Positions 44,801-55,642 of a stretch of DNA of 64,000 bases are shown here, in pieces. A program made the position numbers and the translations under genes. The notes under the pieces were generated by a model. That model was given only the letters and a program-made list of their open reading frames with translations, had not been told where the DNA came from and searched no databases. The stretch comes from Diplolepis rosae. Taxonomy: Eukaryota > Arthropoda > Insecta > Hymenoptera > Diplolepididae. The DNA lies in contig JAPYXD010000753.1 in NCBI GenBank assembly GCA_030998225.1, positions 2,356,001-2,420,000 of the forward strand, written 5' to 3'. Positions within the stretch are counted from its first letter, which is position 1; each line of letters begins with the position of its first letter.

Positions 44801-46300
44801 ACTGTGGAAAAATTAATTTTCCCTTATTTGATGTACAAGGTCTATCCAGTGTCTATTCAGCCCTGGTAGTCGACCGGGAAATACTAGCGTTTGTACAATG
44901 TTGGGAAACGATTGACCAAACCTTATTCCGACTGTGGAAAAAGTAATTTTCCGATAGTGGATGTACAAGGTCTATCCAGTGTCTATTCAGTCCCGGTAGT
45001 CGACTGGGAAATACTAGCGTTTGTACAATGTTGGGAAACGATTGGCCAAACCCTCTTCCGACTGTGGAAAAAGTAATTTTCCGACAGTGAATTGGTAAGG
45101 TCTATCCAGTGTCTACTCAGCCTCAATAGTCAACTGGGAAATACTAGCGTTTGTACAATGTTGGGAAACGATTGGCCAAACCTTCTTCCGACTGTGGAAA
45201 AAGTAATTTTCCGACAGTGAATGTACAAGGTCTATCCAGTGTCTATTTAGCCCTGGTAGTCGACTGCAAAATACCAGTGTGTTTGTACAATGTTAGGTGT
45301 ACAACAGGCCCAACCTTATTCCGACAGTGGAAAATGTGATTTTCCGACAGTGGATGTACAAGGTCTATCCAGTGTCTATTCAGTCCCGGTAGTCGACTGG
45401 GAAATACTAGCGTTTGTACAATGTTGGGAAACGATTGGCCAAACCTTCTTCCGACTGTGGAAAAAGTAATTTTCCGACAGTGAATGTACAAGGTCTATCC
45501 AGTGTCTATTTAGCCCTGGTAGTCGACTGCAAAATACCAGTGTGTTTGTACAATGTTAGGTGTACAACAGGCCCAACCTTATTCCGACAGTGGAAAATGT
45601 GATTTTCCGACAGTGGATGTACAAGGTCTATCCAGTGTCTATTCAGTCCCGGTAGTCGACTGGGAAATACTAGCGTTTGTACAATGTTGGGAAACGATTG
45701 GCCAAACCTTCTTCCGACTGTGGAAAAAGTAATTTTCCGACAGTGAATGTACAAGGTCTATCCAGTGTCTATTTAGCCCTGGTAGTCGACTGCAAAATAC
45801 CAGTGTGTTTGTACAATGTTAGGTGTACAACAGGCCCAACCTTATTCCGACAGTGGATGTACAAGGTCTATCCAGTGTCTATTCAGTCCCGGTAGTCGAC
45901 TGTAAAATACCAGCGTTTGTACAACGTTGAGTGTAAAACAGGCTCAAGCTTCTTCCGAGTATGGAAAAAGTAGTTTTCCTCCAGTCAATGTGTAAGGTTT
46001 ACCCAGTGTCTAATCGACTTTTATAATTAACGCTGTAAAATACCAGTGTTTGTACAGCGTTGATTTGACACTGGTAGTCTTCTTCAAAGTACGTCTTTAC
46101 CCGTAAAAAATGGATTTAATAATAAAAGTATATTACCAGTACATTAGAAATATTGACAGCCAGCGTTGAAAATATGGTGGTTACCAGTATTGGTACAACA
46201 TTGGAGACTAATGTGGTACCAACGCTCTACATAGTTATCATTTCGACTGTCCACCGACAGTCGGAAGTTGGTATCCGGCGTTGGATCCACGTTGGTCCGA
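41845..46300. repeat. ~131 bp satellite with 260/263 and 523 bp higher-order periods
   Basis: About 32 tandem copies of a ~131 bp unit anchored by GTTTGTACAA, running from about 41960 to 46075. Each unit contains an imperfect hairpin, ACTGTGGAAAA-agtaa-TTTTCCGACAGT. Units alternate in type so that similar ones recur every 260 or 263 bp, and the full pattern every 523 bp. The edges (TGTTGGTCCAACGTAGG at 41843, CCACGTTGGTCCGATTGG at 46288) are non-tandem and inverted to each other, so the array may sit inside a MITE-like element. All 61-82 codon frames here, on both strands, are copies of the satellite and not genes. Confidence 0.92.
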
Positions 46301-47189
46301 TTGGTAATTTCTGCTTGTGTTGTTTAGAAAATGGTAACTTTTTATAATGTCTGTAACTTTTATTTTGTCATTCTGTATTACTTTAATAGAATCCCTTTCA
46401 TTTTTCCTTTTGCTGCCTTTCTCTTTCAATTTTAATGACCTGGGAAATTCCATGAGGAAATGCGACCGGGAAGATATTTGTAGTCGTGGAGGACGCGCGT
46501 ATTGGCGTTAAGCCAATTCGCAGAAAGTAAAGTCCCACGTGAAACTCACTTGACCGTTGGATATACCTAGCTAGCACCTATCCTCGTACATGTAACATAC
46601 ACTGGGAAGAATCTCGACCACTGCTAGTCACGCCACCCCCTCCTCACGAATTCTAACAATCTCTACATGCAACTTATGATCGTTACTAACGGAACATTAT
46701 GTAATTCGCGATAAGCACGTAATAGTTTGGTCTAATCGTTATTTAAAACGCGCCCACCTATCGTTCTGGACCTGTTAACTCCTCTGTAATCTTCCCAGGT
46801 CAAGAAACAAATTATACTTCACGGTAGATAAAAGGAAAATTTAATTTAAACTAGGAAAATATCCTAAACATTTGAAATTATCCCGCTTTGCTTGCGTTTA
46901 GTTTTCGAATATATCTTAAGTTGACTTAAAGTTGAATCTTTTTCAAATGCAAGGTCTATTACAGAAAGAAATAAATAAATTAATTTGTAGGAGAAAAACA
47001 TGGTATGAGTTATCAAGATTCTTATCCACACTTAGAGAGTAAAATAATGCAGAATTTACTATTTGTATTGTAAGAGTTACTATGTGTATTTTATTGAGTA
47101 ATATCTGTATTGTAGTTAGGATCATCTGCCTTGAACTGGTTACTGTCTGTATTGTACTGAGAGCCATTTGTATGAATATCGTTACTATA
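46301..47189. other. Unassigned DNA
   Basis: 46450-46830 has balanced composition and no match elsewhere. 46990-47050 (ACATGGTATGAGTTATC) recurs at 50270-50335 beside Penelope-type sequence. No gene seen. Confidence 0.4.
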
Positions 47190-47191
47190 TA

Positions 47192-48787
47192 CAGGGTGAC
47201 CCATTTTAATCTATAATCCCAAATATCTTCTAAAATACTTTATCTACGTAAAAATGTGTGGGACAAAGGTTGACCAGGGCCGAGGGGGACATTTGACTGT
47301 ACCATCAATTTTGACCTTAAGGTCAATTTTCAAGGTCAAATGGAGGTAAGACCCTTTTCTTAAATGAGAACCCCTATTTTAGACTGTGGATTTGAAAAGA
47401 GTGGCAAATTACACGTCAAAAATTACCTGTGGAAAAATGGTTTGTGTGACCTTGGAAAGGTAAAAAATTAAGGTCAAATGTTTGTCTTGGTTTTTCGGGT
47501 CAAACAAGCGTTCAAGATGCTTCACAAAAGTCGATGAAGTGTTCAGGTGTGTACATTACCTTGACCATCATGACCTTCAGGTCAATTTTCAAGGTGACTT
47601 GAAGGTCAGAACGATTTTTCTTAGATTGAACTCTGTGCCCAGATAAATTTTTTTTGTAGACCTTAGGCTATGGATTGTTATCACAACAATCCCCCAAACA
47701 CACCCAGACAGTAGCAATCATTTCCGATAAGATGTAAAGACTGTGACTATGTAGTTACAAAAGTTACAATCTTGACAATGTCACTTCTCTGTGACTAGTT
47801 ACAAACAAAAAAGACACTTTGTCCTTACTTTTACCGTTACCCAGAAACAACGGATTCTGAGAGCTTGCGCAGCCATCTCTCGAGAAACTTTACTGGAAAC
47901 TGTGGACGGTTTTGAAAGACGTCTACGTTCGTGTCTTCAAGCCGATGGAGAGCACTTCGAACAGTTTTCCGTGGCTGATTGTAACACTGGTAGCAATGGT
48001 GAGAGGCAGAGGGACTCATGTTAATCAACCACCCGAAACGTGAGAGGCAAGGGGAACTCACGACAAGAAAGCACCCCAAAGGAAACAGAACTTACTACGT
48101 CCACGCCGTTGTTTCTGGGTAACGCTAAAAGTAAGGACAAAGTGTCTTTTTTGTTTGTAACTTGTCACAGAGAAGTGACATTGTCAAGATTGTCACTTTT
48201 GTAACTACATAGTCAAAGTCTTTACATCTTATCCGAAATGATTGTTACTGTCTGGGCGTGTTTGGGGGATTGTTGTGATAACAATCCACGGCCTGAAGTC
48301 TACAAAAAAAATTTATCCGGACACAGAGTTCAATCTAAGAAATATCGTCTTGACCTTCAAGTCACCTTGAAAATTAACCTGAAGGTCATGATGGTTAAGG
48401 TGATGTACATCTTAACATGTCATCGACTTTAGTAAAGCATCTTAAACGTTTGTTTACTCCGAAAAACCAAGACAATTCAGAAAAAGGGCATCTGATCGTT
48501 TCTCAGACATTTGACCACCTTTCCAAGGTCACAAAAACCATTTTTCCACAGGTCATTTTTGACGTGGTATTTCCCGCTCTTTTCAAATCCACAGTCAAAA
48601 ATAGGGGTTCTCATTTACGAAAAGGGTCTTACCTCCATTTGACCTCGAAAATTGACCTCAGGGTCAAAATTGATGATACAGTCAAATGCCCCCCTCGGTC
48701 TTGGTCAACCTATGTCGCACTCATTTTTTTCGTAGATAAAGTATTTTAGAAGATATTTGGGATTATAGATTAAAGTGGGTCACCGTG
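47192..48787. mobile_element. 1.6 kb foldback element with CAGGGTGACCC ends
   Basis: Flanked by TA (47190-47191, 48788-48789). The left arm 47192-47852 and right arm 48106-48787 are reverse complements along about 660 bp, starting CAGGGTGACCCATTTTAATC and ending GATTAAAGTGGGTCACCGTG. Arms contain many AAGGTCAA/TTGACCTT words. The ~250 bp centre holds a transposase remnant. TA target and this end type fit a Tc1/mariner-superfamily derivative (inference). The frames 47837-48079, 48238-48432 and 48417-48749 run through arm sequence and are not supported. Confidence 0.85.
47848..48000 (+). pseudogene. C-terminal remnant of a Tc1/mariner-type transposase
   Basis: The frame reads QRILRACAAISRETLLETV, then DGFERRLRSCLQADGEHFEQ. 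The pattern (helix, then R-R-L-x-x-C-L-x-x-x-G-x-H-F-E) is what I know from the extreme C-terminus of insect Tc1/mariner-like transposases. No DNA-binding domain and no DD(E/D) catalytic part is present, because the arms replace them. It lies at the exact centre of the foldback, which suggests the foldback formed by an internal deletion/inversion of a longer transposon. Identification is from memory of the family, not alignment. Confidence 0.5.
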
Positions 48788-48789
48788 TA

Positions 48790-49554
48790 TATATCGAACT
48801 GAGTGCAACACAACAACTTGTAAACTTTTTAGACTTTTACCATAACTATATTTCCATTTATAAATATGTGACCGTTCAATGTTATTATACGGGTATTATT
48901 CGAGTCTATAAAGTTTGTTTACCAGAGTAAATGATTCCGTCAAATCGTGTTTTCCAAGATTTTCAAACACAAGACTGTACGGCTTGCGTGAGTCCAAGTG
49001 AGAAGGGAGTGAGAAACAGAAAGAGAAGACAAGGTGGAAAACTTCTTCAAGCGATAAACGACCGCTTCGTTCAGGGAACTGAGAGATTGAATTATTTGCG
49101 AGCTGAATATTTATGGACTGAGAGGCTGGATAAGAAGAAGAGACATTTTAGATTTAAAGATTAATTGGAAAGTTTAAGCTTTCATGTTGCCCGTAAACAC
49201 TTATATGAAGATTTGCCAACTGACAGCATAGTTTGCCCCAACTAAACACTGCCTTCGAAAGAATTCAAATAAATTCATGCATTCTTCTATCTCGTGTCAA
49301 ACAGATATTTATTTTTCTTCCAACAGATTATCTTTTTCACTCTACTCTTGAATCTTCCCACTTTAGAGCCTTATTACTATATTTAACAAAATAGTAACTA
49401 GGTACTCAAGGAAAGCAACTAGATAAAATTAATGAATAAAAAAAACTTAGAAATCTTGAGTTAGTGTAAAAAAAAAAGTGAACTGAACGCAAAAAAGTGT
49501 AAAAGTTGCACTGCAAATATGAAACTAAAGATTGTGGTAGATAAATAAGTGGCC
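48790..49554. other. Unassigned DNA with one basic open frame
   Basis: The frame 48931-49164 encodes a 77-residue, highly basic peptide (SEKGVRNRKRRQGGKLLQ, KKKRHFRFKD). DNA there is GC-richer than its neighbours. I do not recognise it; an exon of a host gene or chance are both possible. Confidence 0.3.
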
Positions 49555-50250
49555 TTTCCGGTATTGTGAAGATGTAATAATTGATTTTCCTTTTGACATT
49601 TCGACCAAGTATTTGGTCCTTCTCAAGACTAAAAAATAATAATAAATAATATATACATAGTGTTATTAAGATTATGATAAAAATAATTATTTGTACTTTC
49701 AAAAATGATAGAAAAAATATTTTTGTTATAACAAGATGTTTTGTTTTTTAATAAAAAATAATAATAATGAGAAAAGATATTGAAAAAAAGAGAGGAAAAA
49801 CATACCTTAAGACTTTTTTCCCTTATGTGCGAACACAGAAAAATCCTTTCTTTAAAAATTTTAAAAGTTAACATTTTTCAAAGTGGATGAGTGAGAAATT
49901 GTCGTTTTTTTATCAAACATTGTAAATTGTTATTAGGATAAAAATGTTTTTCCATTTTAAAAGAATTTTTTTTTTGTTTAAATCCATTGCTTGTTGTAGG
50001 ATTGAGGTTAAGATGATAAAACAAGTTATCTGTAAGAATTAGAAAGGTTATATACAGTAAGAAATATATTGGAATAGAAAATATAAGAAAATTATTACTT
50101 ACAGTTAATAGTTTAATGGAAAAATTCACATATTGTATTATCAAAATTTTCCAACATAAATTGACGCGACGATGTAAAACAAAGTAATCTCAGCCATGAA
50201 AAAGTTTTTTGATAAAATGTTCCTATAGTGAAAAAATCTCATAACTAATC
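49555..50250 (-). mobile_element. Penelope-type terminal-repeat fragment
   Basis: Related to 6655-7085: GTGGCCTTTCCGGTATTG, ATTTCGACCAAG, TTGGTCCTTCTCAAGACT, AAAAAGAGAGGAAAAACATAC. Minus strand 49593-49630 reads CTTGAGAAGGACCaaatact, TGGTCGAAATGTC, a degenerate hammerhead layout. No RT frame. Confidence 0.6.
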
Positions 50251-50639
50251 TTCAGACGAATAGAGGAACATGGTATGAGTTATCTCCAAGAATCCTATCC
50301 ATATTTGAGGAATAAAATAATTTGGTATTGTACTGAACAATATCTTAGTTCAAATAATGAGAAATAGTAGATAAGGAACAAATCTAGCTTTTAAATTTAA
50401 TTTTGTTAGAACAGCGATATTCACTTTCATGATACCAGATGAACAAGTGACTACAGTAAGAATTTTTATTCCCATTCCATCTGAATCTTTCGTTAATTTT
50501 GAGGTGTAAAAACTATACTCGATTTAGCGAAAGAAGTAATTTTTCTTATTTATAACTTTTGTGATAAATCCTGTTTTAATATAACAGTTTATACAATGTA
50601 TCTAAAAGTTTCACATAATCGTAATACGATCGATATTTT

Positions 50640-51106
50640 TTGTTGGCTATATACCGAAAGTTAGCCGAGTCGATGTCGTTCTGCGTGCGGAAAGTTGGTT
50701 TTCCCGCACTAATGCGGTAAAATTTTAATTTTGTTTTCATTTACCGTACACTTAAAATTTTACCGCACTAGTGCGGGAAAATCAACTTTCTTCACGCAAA
50801 ACAACACCGACAAGGCTAACTTTTGGTATACAGCGGACAAAGTAGTATATTTCATATCAAGTGCGGAAAGGCGTATTTTAACGCAAGAGCGAGTCGCGCG
50901 TTAAAATACAATCCTTACGTGATACGAACGATATTTTTTGTTCGATATATACCAAAAGTTAGTTTTGGTGTCGTTTTGCGTGCGGAAAGTTGATTTTTCC
51001 GCACTAATGCGGTATAATTTTAATTTTGTTTTTATTTTCCGCACACTTAGAATTTTATCACACTAGTGCGGGAAAATCAACTTTCCGCACCCAAAACGAC
51101 ACGGTG
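50640..51106. repeat. Two tandem palindromes with GCACTAATGCGG motifs
   Basis: Unit 1 (50640-50835) and unit 2 (50937-51106) are each an inverted repeat: CGTGCGGAAAGTTGRTTTT, CCGCACTAATGCGGTA ... CCGCACTAGTGCGGGAAAAT, CAACTTTC. They are diverged copies of one another in the same direction. The spacer includes AAGGCGTATTTTAACGC and GCGCGTTAAAATAC in inverse orientation, a third small hairpin. No coding content. Confidence 0.75.
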
Positions 51107-51737
51107 GAGAAAAAATCCTTGATTCGCTCGGTCGCTTAGTCAAATTTTTTTCCGTGTAGATGCGTTTCAGCACCTAATTTACCAGTTTCAATATTTATAT
51201 TACATATTACATGAAAAAGATATCCGTATGCTGAATTTCGACATCAACGTTAAACATTCAGTTTTGAAAACCTAGTTTGCTTCATACAAATATGCTTTAA
51301 GTTTGAAAATACAGAAGGAATATGAACATGAAATGGATCAAAGTGTGGTATAATCGTTAAAGAATTTCAATTCCCCAGTGCGAATGAAACTATTATATTT
51401 AAGCGATTTAATATTCAACCCACGAGAATCGAATGAGAAATTCTCTCGCTGTTGGTAGTGGCTCGTATTACGGTTTCCATCCTCAATTGCGAAAATTCTT
51501 ATTCATAGAGACTGTGATTCTCAAATATATTTTCCAAACGATCGTGGTCTAAAGTGGCTCATACCGTCCACGATATTGGAACTGCGTATACACGACGTGA
51601 CTTTTGTATATAGTTTTACCATTAAGGAAGATTATGCGGAAAAAGTCTCAAGATAGTGACGATACCTATGGGAAGAAATGTCTTTTAGAACTTACTTACA
51701 TACAAAGGGCTTTCAGTTTTCCTCTCAGGAATATTAC
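51107..51737. other. Unassigned DNA
   Basis: No recognised feature. Confidence 0.4.
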
Positions 51738-51930
51738 TCTCTAAATCTAAATCAGTCAAAATCTACTGATTATCAGTATAATTTGACTGATTCAAATAGC
51801 TAAAAAGAGGTTACCGTTAATCAGTCAAATTTAACTGATTCGATCAGTGAAAATTAACTAATTTAACAGTGAAAAGGCAAATCAATGATTTAATCAGTGA
51901 AAATTTGATTGATTCATATTTATATATTCA
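51738..51930 (+). mobile_element. MITE-4, partial copy
   Basis: Starts CTCTCTAAATCTAAATCAGT and contains GATTCAAATAGCTAAAAAGAGG and ACTGATTCGATCAGTGAAAA, as the copy at 2716-2935 in reverse orientation. The far end is eroded. Confidence 0.65.
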
Positions 51931-52305
51931 TACTAAGTGGATTATTGAATATTAAATTTAGAAATGTATTCTGTTGTTATTGAGGAAAACTTATCTAGAC
52001 TGTTAAAAATATTATCAATTTGAATAGATTTAGTTACTATGAATATCTTCTTGAGTTCGGTTTTATCATTAAGTTGTAGAAAAAGAATCTCACTACTCAT
52101 TCATCCTAGATTTAAGAGGAAAAATTAAGAAATTTCTTCGCAAACTGGGAAAAAGTCCAAAAAACATTGCGTATTTTAATTTGTATCGATCGACATACCT
52201 AGTAATATATTTAATATTTTTCAGTAAAAGTTCATGTATCAGTAATAAATGTGTAAAACTGAGATCTATGAAAAATTTTGCCAAAGGATTTTTCGTTTCC
52301 TTCTA

Positions 52306-52584
52306 CACGGAGAAACTTTTTATATCAATTTTTACTATAGTATTTTTCAATTTAGGGAAAAACGTATCACTTTGAGAATTTTTGTTAGTAAAAATACTAA
52401 ACTTTATAATAATGATATGAAACTTCAGCATAGTTCATAGCAAATTTTACTATAGTTTATACTAAAGTTTCATATCATTATTATAAAGTTTAGTATTTTC
52501 AATAACAAAAATTCTCAAAGTGATACGTTTTTCCCTAAATTGAAAAATACTATAGTAAAAATTGATATAAAAAGTTTCTCCGTG
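52306..52584. mobile_element. Near-perfect 279 bp palindromic MITE
   Basis: CACGGAGAAACTTTTTATAT to AAAAGTTTCTCCGTG with TA at 52304-52305 and 52585-52586. Arms of about 120 bp match almost base for base around a short AT-rich centre. The three open frames over it (52093-52284, 52181-52375, 52249-52440) are accidental. High arm identity suggests recent insertion or arm homogenisation. Confidence 0.88.
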
Positions 52585-52586
52585 TA

Positions 52587-54329
52587 CCGAAAAAGTTTTG
52601 CTAAGAAGTACACTCTTAAAAATCTTATTGATATTAATAGACTTTAATATACAAGTGGTGAATTAGAATTAATAGATATGTATATTGTGAAAAATCAATA
52701 TATATTCATATTAAATTTAATAACTTTTCAATAAAAATACATTAAAATTAACAAACATTATTAAAATATATTTAAACTTCCATTACATGTAATGGAAGTT
52801 TAATACAGAAATTTCTAACAGTGTAAGCAATTTATGAAAATAACGTTTTAAAAAAGATAAATTTCGAAGACATGAGAACTATGATGAACTACTAATAACT
52901 GTTTAGAGGAAAAGGATGCAATGAAGCTTGGTTACGAGAATTTCAAGACGCTGCTCCTGATATTTATAGACACGATTTAAGACCTCGATATTGTTTCCTC
53001 GTAAAAGGTAATCTTCCTCTTTTTTCCCGTATCCACCCTCGTCTCAGGGGAAAAGTTTGCGCTCGACTGCACGCGTACGATACTCGCGAGTACGTCTGCT
53101 CTCGTCCTAATCCTCAATTAATTACGTGGCAAACCATTTTTTTGACTTTTCTCCACGCCGTCTGCTACGTTTCCTTTATTCTGTTTCCGATTCTGTCTCT
53201 GGATAGAATTCGATAGTCGCGTTAACACCTTATTCTCTAGAGATCAAACATCAAACGTATTTCTTCTTTTACAGATATTTCTAAATAAGTAAAGTACTTG
53301 AAATCGCAAAAAATATATACCAGAGTGCGATGCGAAAATAGAAAAGTGTGTCTGACCAAACGTTGTTTTTTCTACTGGGAGGCCGAAGTTTGCCTGACAA
53401 TGCTGGTCATTATCTACTGAATTTTACATCACGAATAAATACTTAAAAAATTCAATGTTGCACTTTAGCTAAATTTATGATTCATTAAGAATGCATTTAT
53501 TCGTTGATGAAAATCACGAGAACCATAAACCGCGAGAAGCATAAAAAATGCAAAAGTGATTAACTTTATGACCCGTTAACATGGTCATTATTTGTCAATA
53601 AAAACCGTTGAAACCATTAATAGTAACTTTTTAATTTTGCTTAATTGTAATTTATGGCGTTCAACATTCTGATGAGAAAAATTATTCTTGTGGAAAACAT
53701 GAAGCTAATTTCATTTGGATACTTGTTGATTCGAAACAGATAGAAATTAATAATTAATTAATTTCAAATATCTAATCTTAATAGATTCCTTGCAATTTTA
53801 GAAAATATACGCTAATTGTAATCAGTGGTATACTTAACGCTGATAGTCAGCGGAATTTCACTGATTCAGATTTAGTGAGCAGTGTAAGTTGTATTGACCC
53901 TCAATTTTAATAAAATGGTTCTTTGTTGGCAAAAATTGGCTTCGGGATCCAAAAATGATTAAATCGATTTATATTTAATTATACCCTTTTTTGTTTATAT
54001 TGTTTGGTTTGCGTATTGTCTTTATGGATTATAGGTTTAAGCATATTTTTATATACGGATTTGAATAGGATACACAAAAAATATATATATTCAAAATACT
54101 CGTATTTTTAAAATAGTTTTTTAAACAAAATAGTTCAAAAATAGCCTAAATGGTCTAAATTAAGCTCTTTTAATTCAGCTACAAACCAAAGAATATATTC
54201 GTAGATACAGGTACAGATAGAACATACAAAAATATATATGTATATATTTCAAAATTGTTTTAAAATAGTTTTTAGGTGAAATAGTTCATAAAAAGGCGTA
54301 ATAGCCTCAATTAAATTTATACATGTTCG
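52587..54329. other. Unassigned DNA with a MITE-4 end fragment
   Basis: 53820-53882 (ATCAGTGGTATAC, TTTCACTGATTCAGATTTAG) is a MITE-4 right end. 52900-53230 is GC-richer (CACGCGTACGATACTCGCGAG) without a recognisable frame. The rest is AT-rich. Confidence 0.4.
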
Positions 54330-55060
54330 AAATCGATTTCATTGAAATTTCGAGCCCTTTTACCGAGCGTGCCGGGCCGCTCCGCAACATATCTCAAACC
54401 TTTAAACGCGTTTTTCTCAAAACACGTTTTTTGAAATCGGCACGCAGCATAACTCAAACAATTTTCAATGTTTTTAATCGGGTTTTTTCCTACATCTTTA
54501 TAATAACATTTTAAAGATAAAAACTTTCGAAATTTTTTTTTTGGTCGAAAAAAGGTTTTTTTTTTTCAAATGCTTGCCAATTACACAAAAATCAATATTT
54601 TTTAAATCCCTTACGTGTTTCTCTAGCTATTCTCATGTAGATTAAGAAAAAAAATTTCATTTTGTTCCAGATTAAATTTTGCACCCTGTGTGCTGCGTGC
54701 CGCGGAGCTCCTCCAAGAAAACACACATTACGGAAATGTCTCCAGTGCTGCCATTTTGTAACATTTTTTATTGAAAATATAAATAATAACTTCTTAAATC
54801 ATTATAATTGTATTCCCTTTCCTTCCTTCAAAAAAAAATCTTGAAAAAACGTGTTTCTTTTGGCGTTTACAGCGGTGTTACCCCTTAAGTACACCTTTTG
54901 TTCTAGTCGAATATCCAAACCTTCCATTTTTATTTATAAATTTAATTTAACAGATCAAGTACTCGTTTTTTGTATTATATGTTTAAGTACTATAATTATT
55001 CCTAAAAATGTGAAATTAACGCCACCCCTTTTTTTGTATTTTCTAGATTTTAATAAATAT
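54330..55060 (+). mobile_element. Possible body of a decayed Penelope-type element
   Basis: Ends in the hammerhead-like motif at 55061-55096, which in this class lies at the element end. 54345-54420 and 54700-54720 are GC-rich patches (GAGCGTGCCGGGCCGCTCCG, CGTGCCGCGGAGC). No RT motif remains in frames 54323-54514, 54662-54844 or 54851-55066, so the assignment rests on the terminal motif only. Confidence 0.25.
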
Positions 55061-55096
55061 CACTGATGAGAGCTCCGATCTGAACGGAAATGTCCG
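55061..55096 (+). ncRNA. Degenerate hammerhead-like motif
   Basis: CACTGATGAGAGCTCCGATC then TGAACGGAAATGTCC. The CUGAUGAG box is intact and AGCTCC would be stem II 5' strand, but the 3' strand (expected GGAGC) has decayed to GAAC. Sister copy at 32448-32490. Confidence 0.45.
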
Positions 55097-55642
55097 ATTA
55101 AATCGACTCAATCATTTTTGGACCCTAAAGCCAATTTTTTCCAAGAAAGTACCATTTTATCGAAATATATTATTTTGATTTTAAAAAAGTTATTTTTTTA
55201 GCAAAAATGTTTAATCTTTGATTTAAAAATTCATTATCCAAATTTAAGAATCATTTTCATAAGACGCTGGAAATCCTTTGAATTTGAAAAAAGAAAGTAA
55301 AGAAAAAAATTTGTTTCAATTAAAAAAGGTTTCTTTACACTTCATATCAGTGCGCTGATATTTTTGGCTTAAAAAAAATTTGAATATAAAAACCCTTTTC
55401 TAACTGCATATAATTTAATTTTTTCTCATTTTTTCATACATAGCTGTACTTTTCATGTCTCACTGTTGAAAATTGTCTAAATCCTCGAAGTTTTTACGTG
55501 AGAGAAGTCACTGAAAAAATATGAATTTAATGGTTGTTTTGCATAAAAATGGCTTAAAAATGCAGAAAATTTATAATAAAATTACGAAACTAAACCGTAC
55601 AAAACTTCAATACAGTTTCGGAAATTTTTCACAGAAACTTTT
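55097..55642. other. Unassigned AT-rich flank of the satellite
   Basis: No similarity to the satellite or to other families was noticed up to CAGAAACTTTTAA, where the first unit begins. Confidence 0.45.

Noticed and set aside
41845..46300. Family of near-identical 61-62 and 82 codon open frames (MYNVGKRL..., MYIHCRKI...) on both strands
   Set aside because: They are translations of the 131 bp satellite in both directions, with identical period; no start context or independent coding signal.
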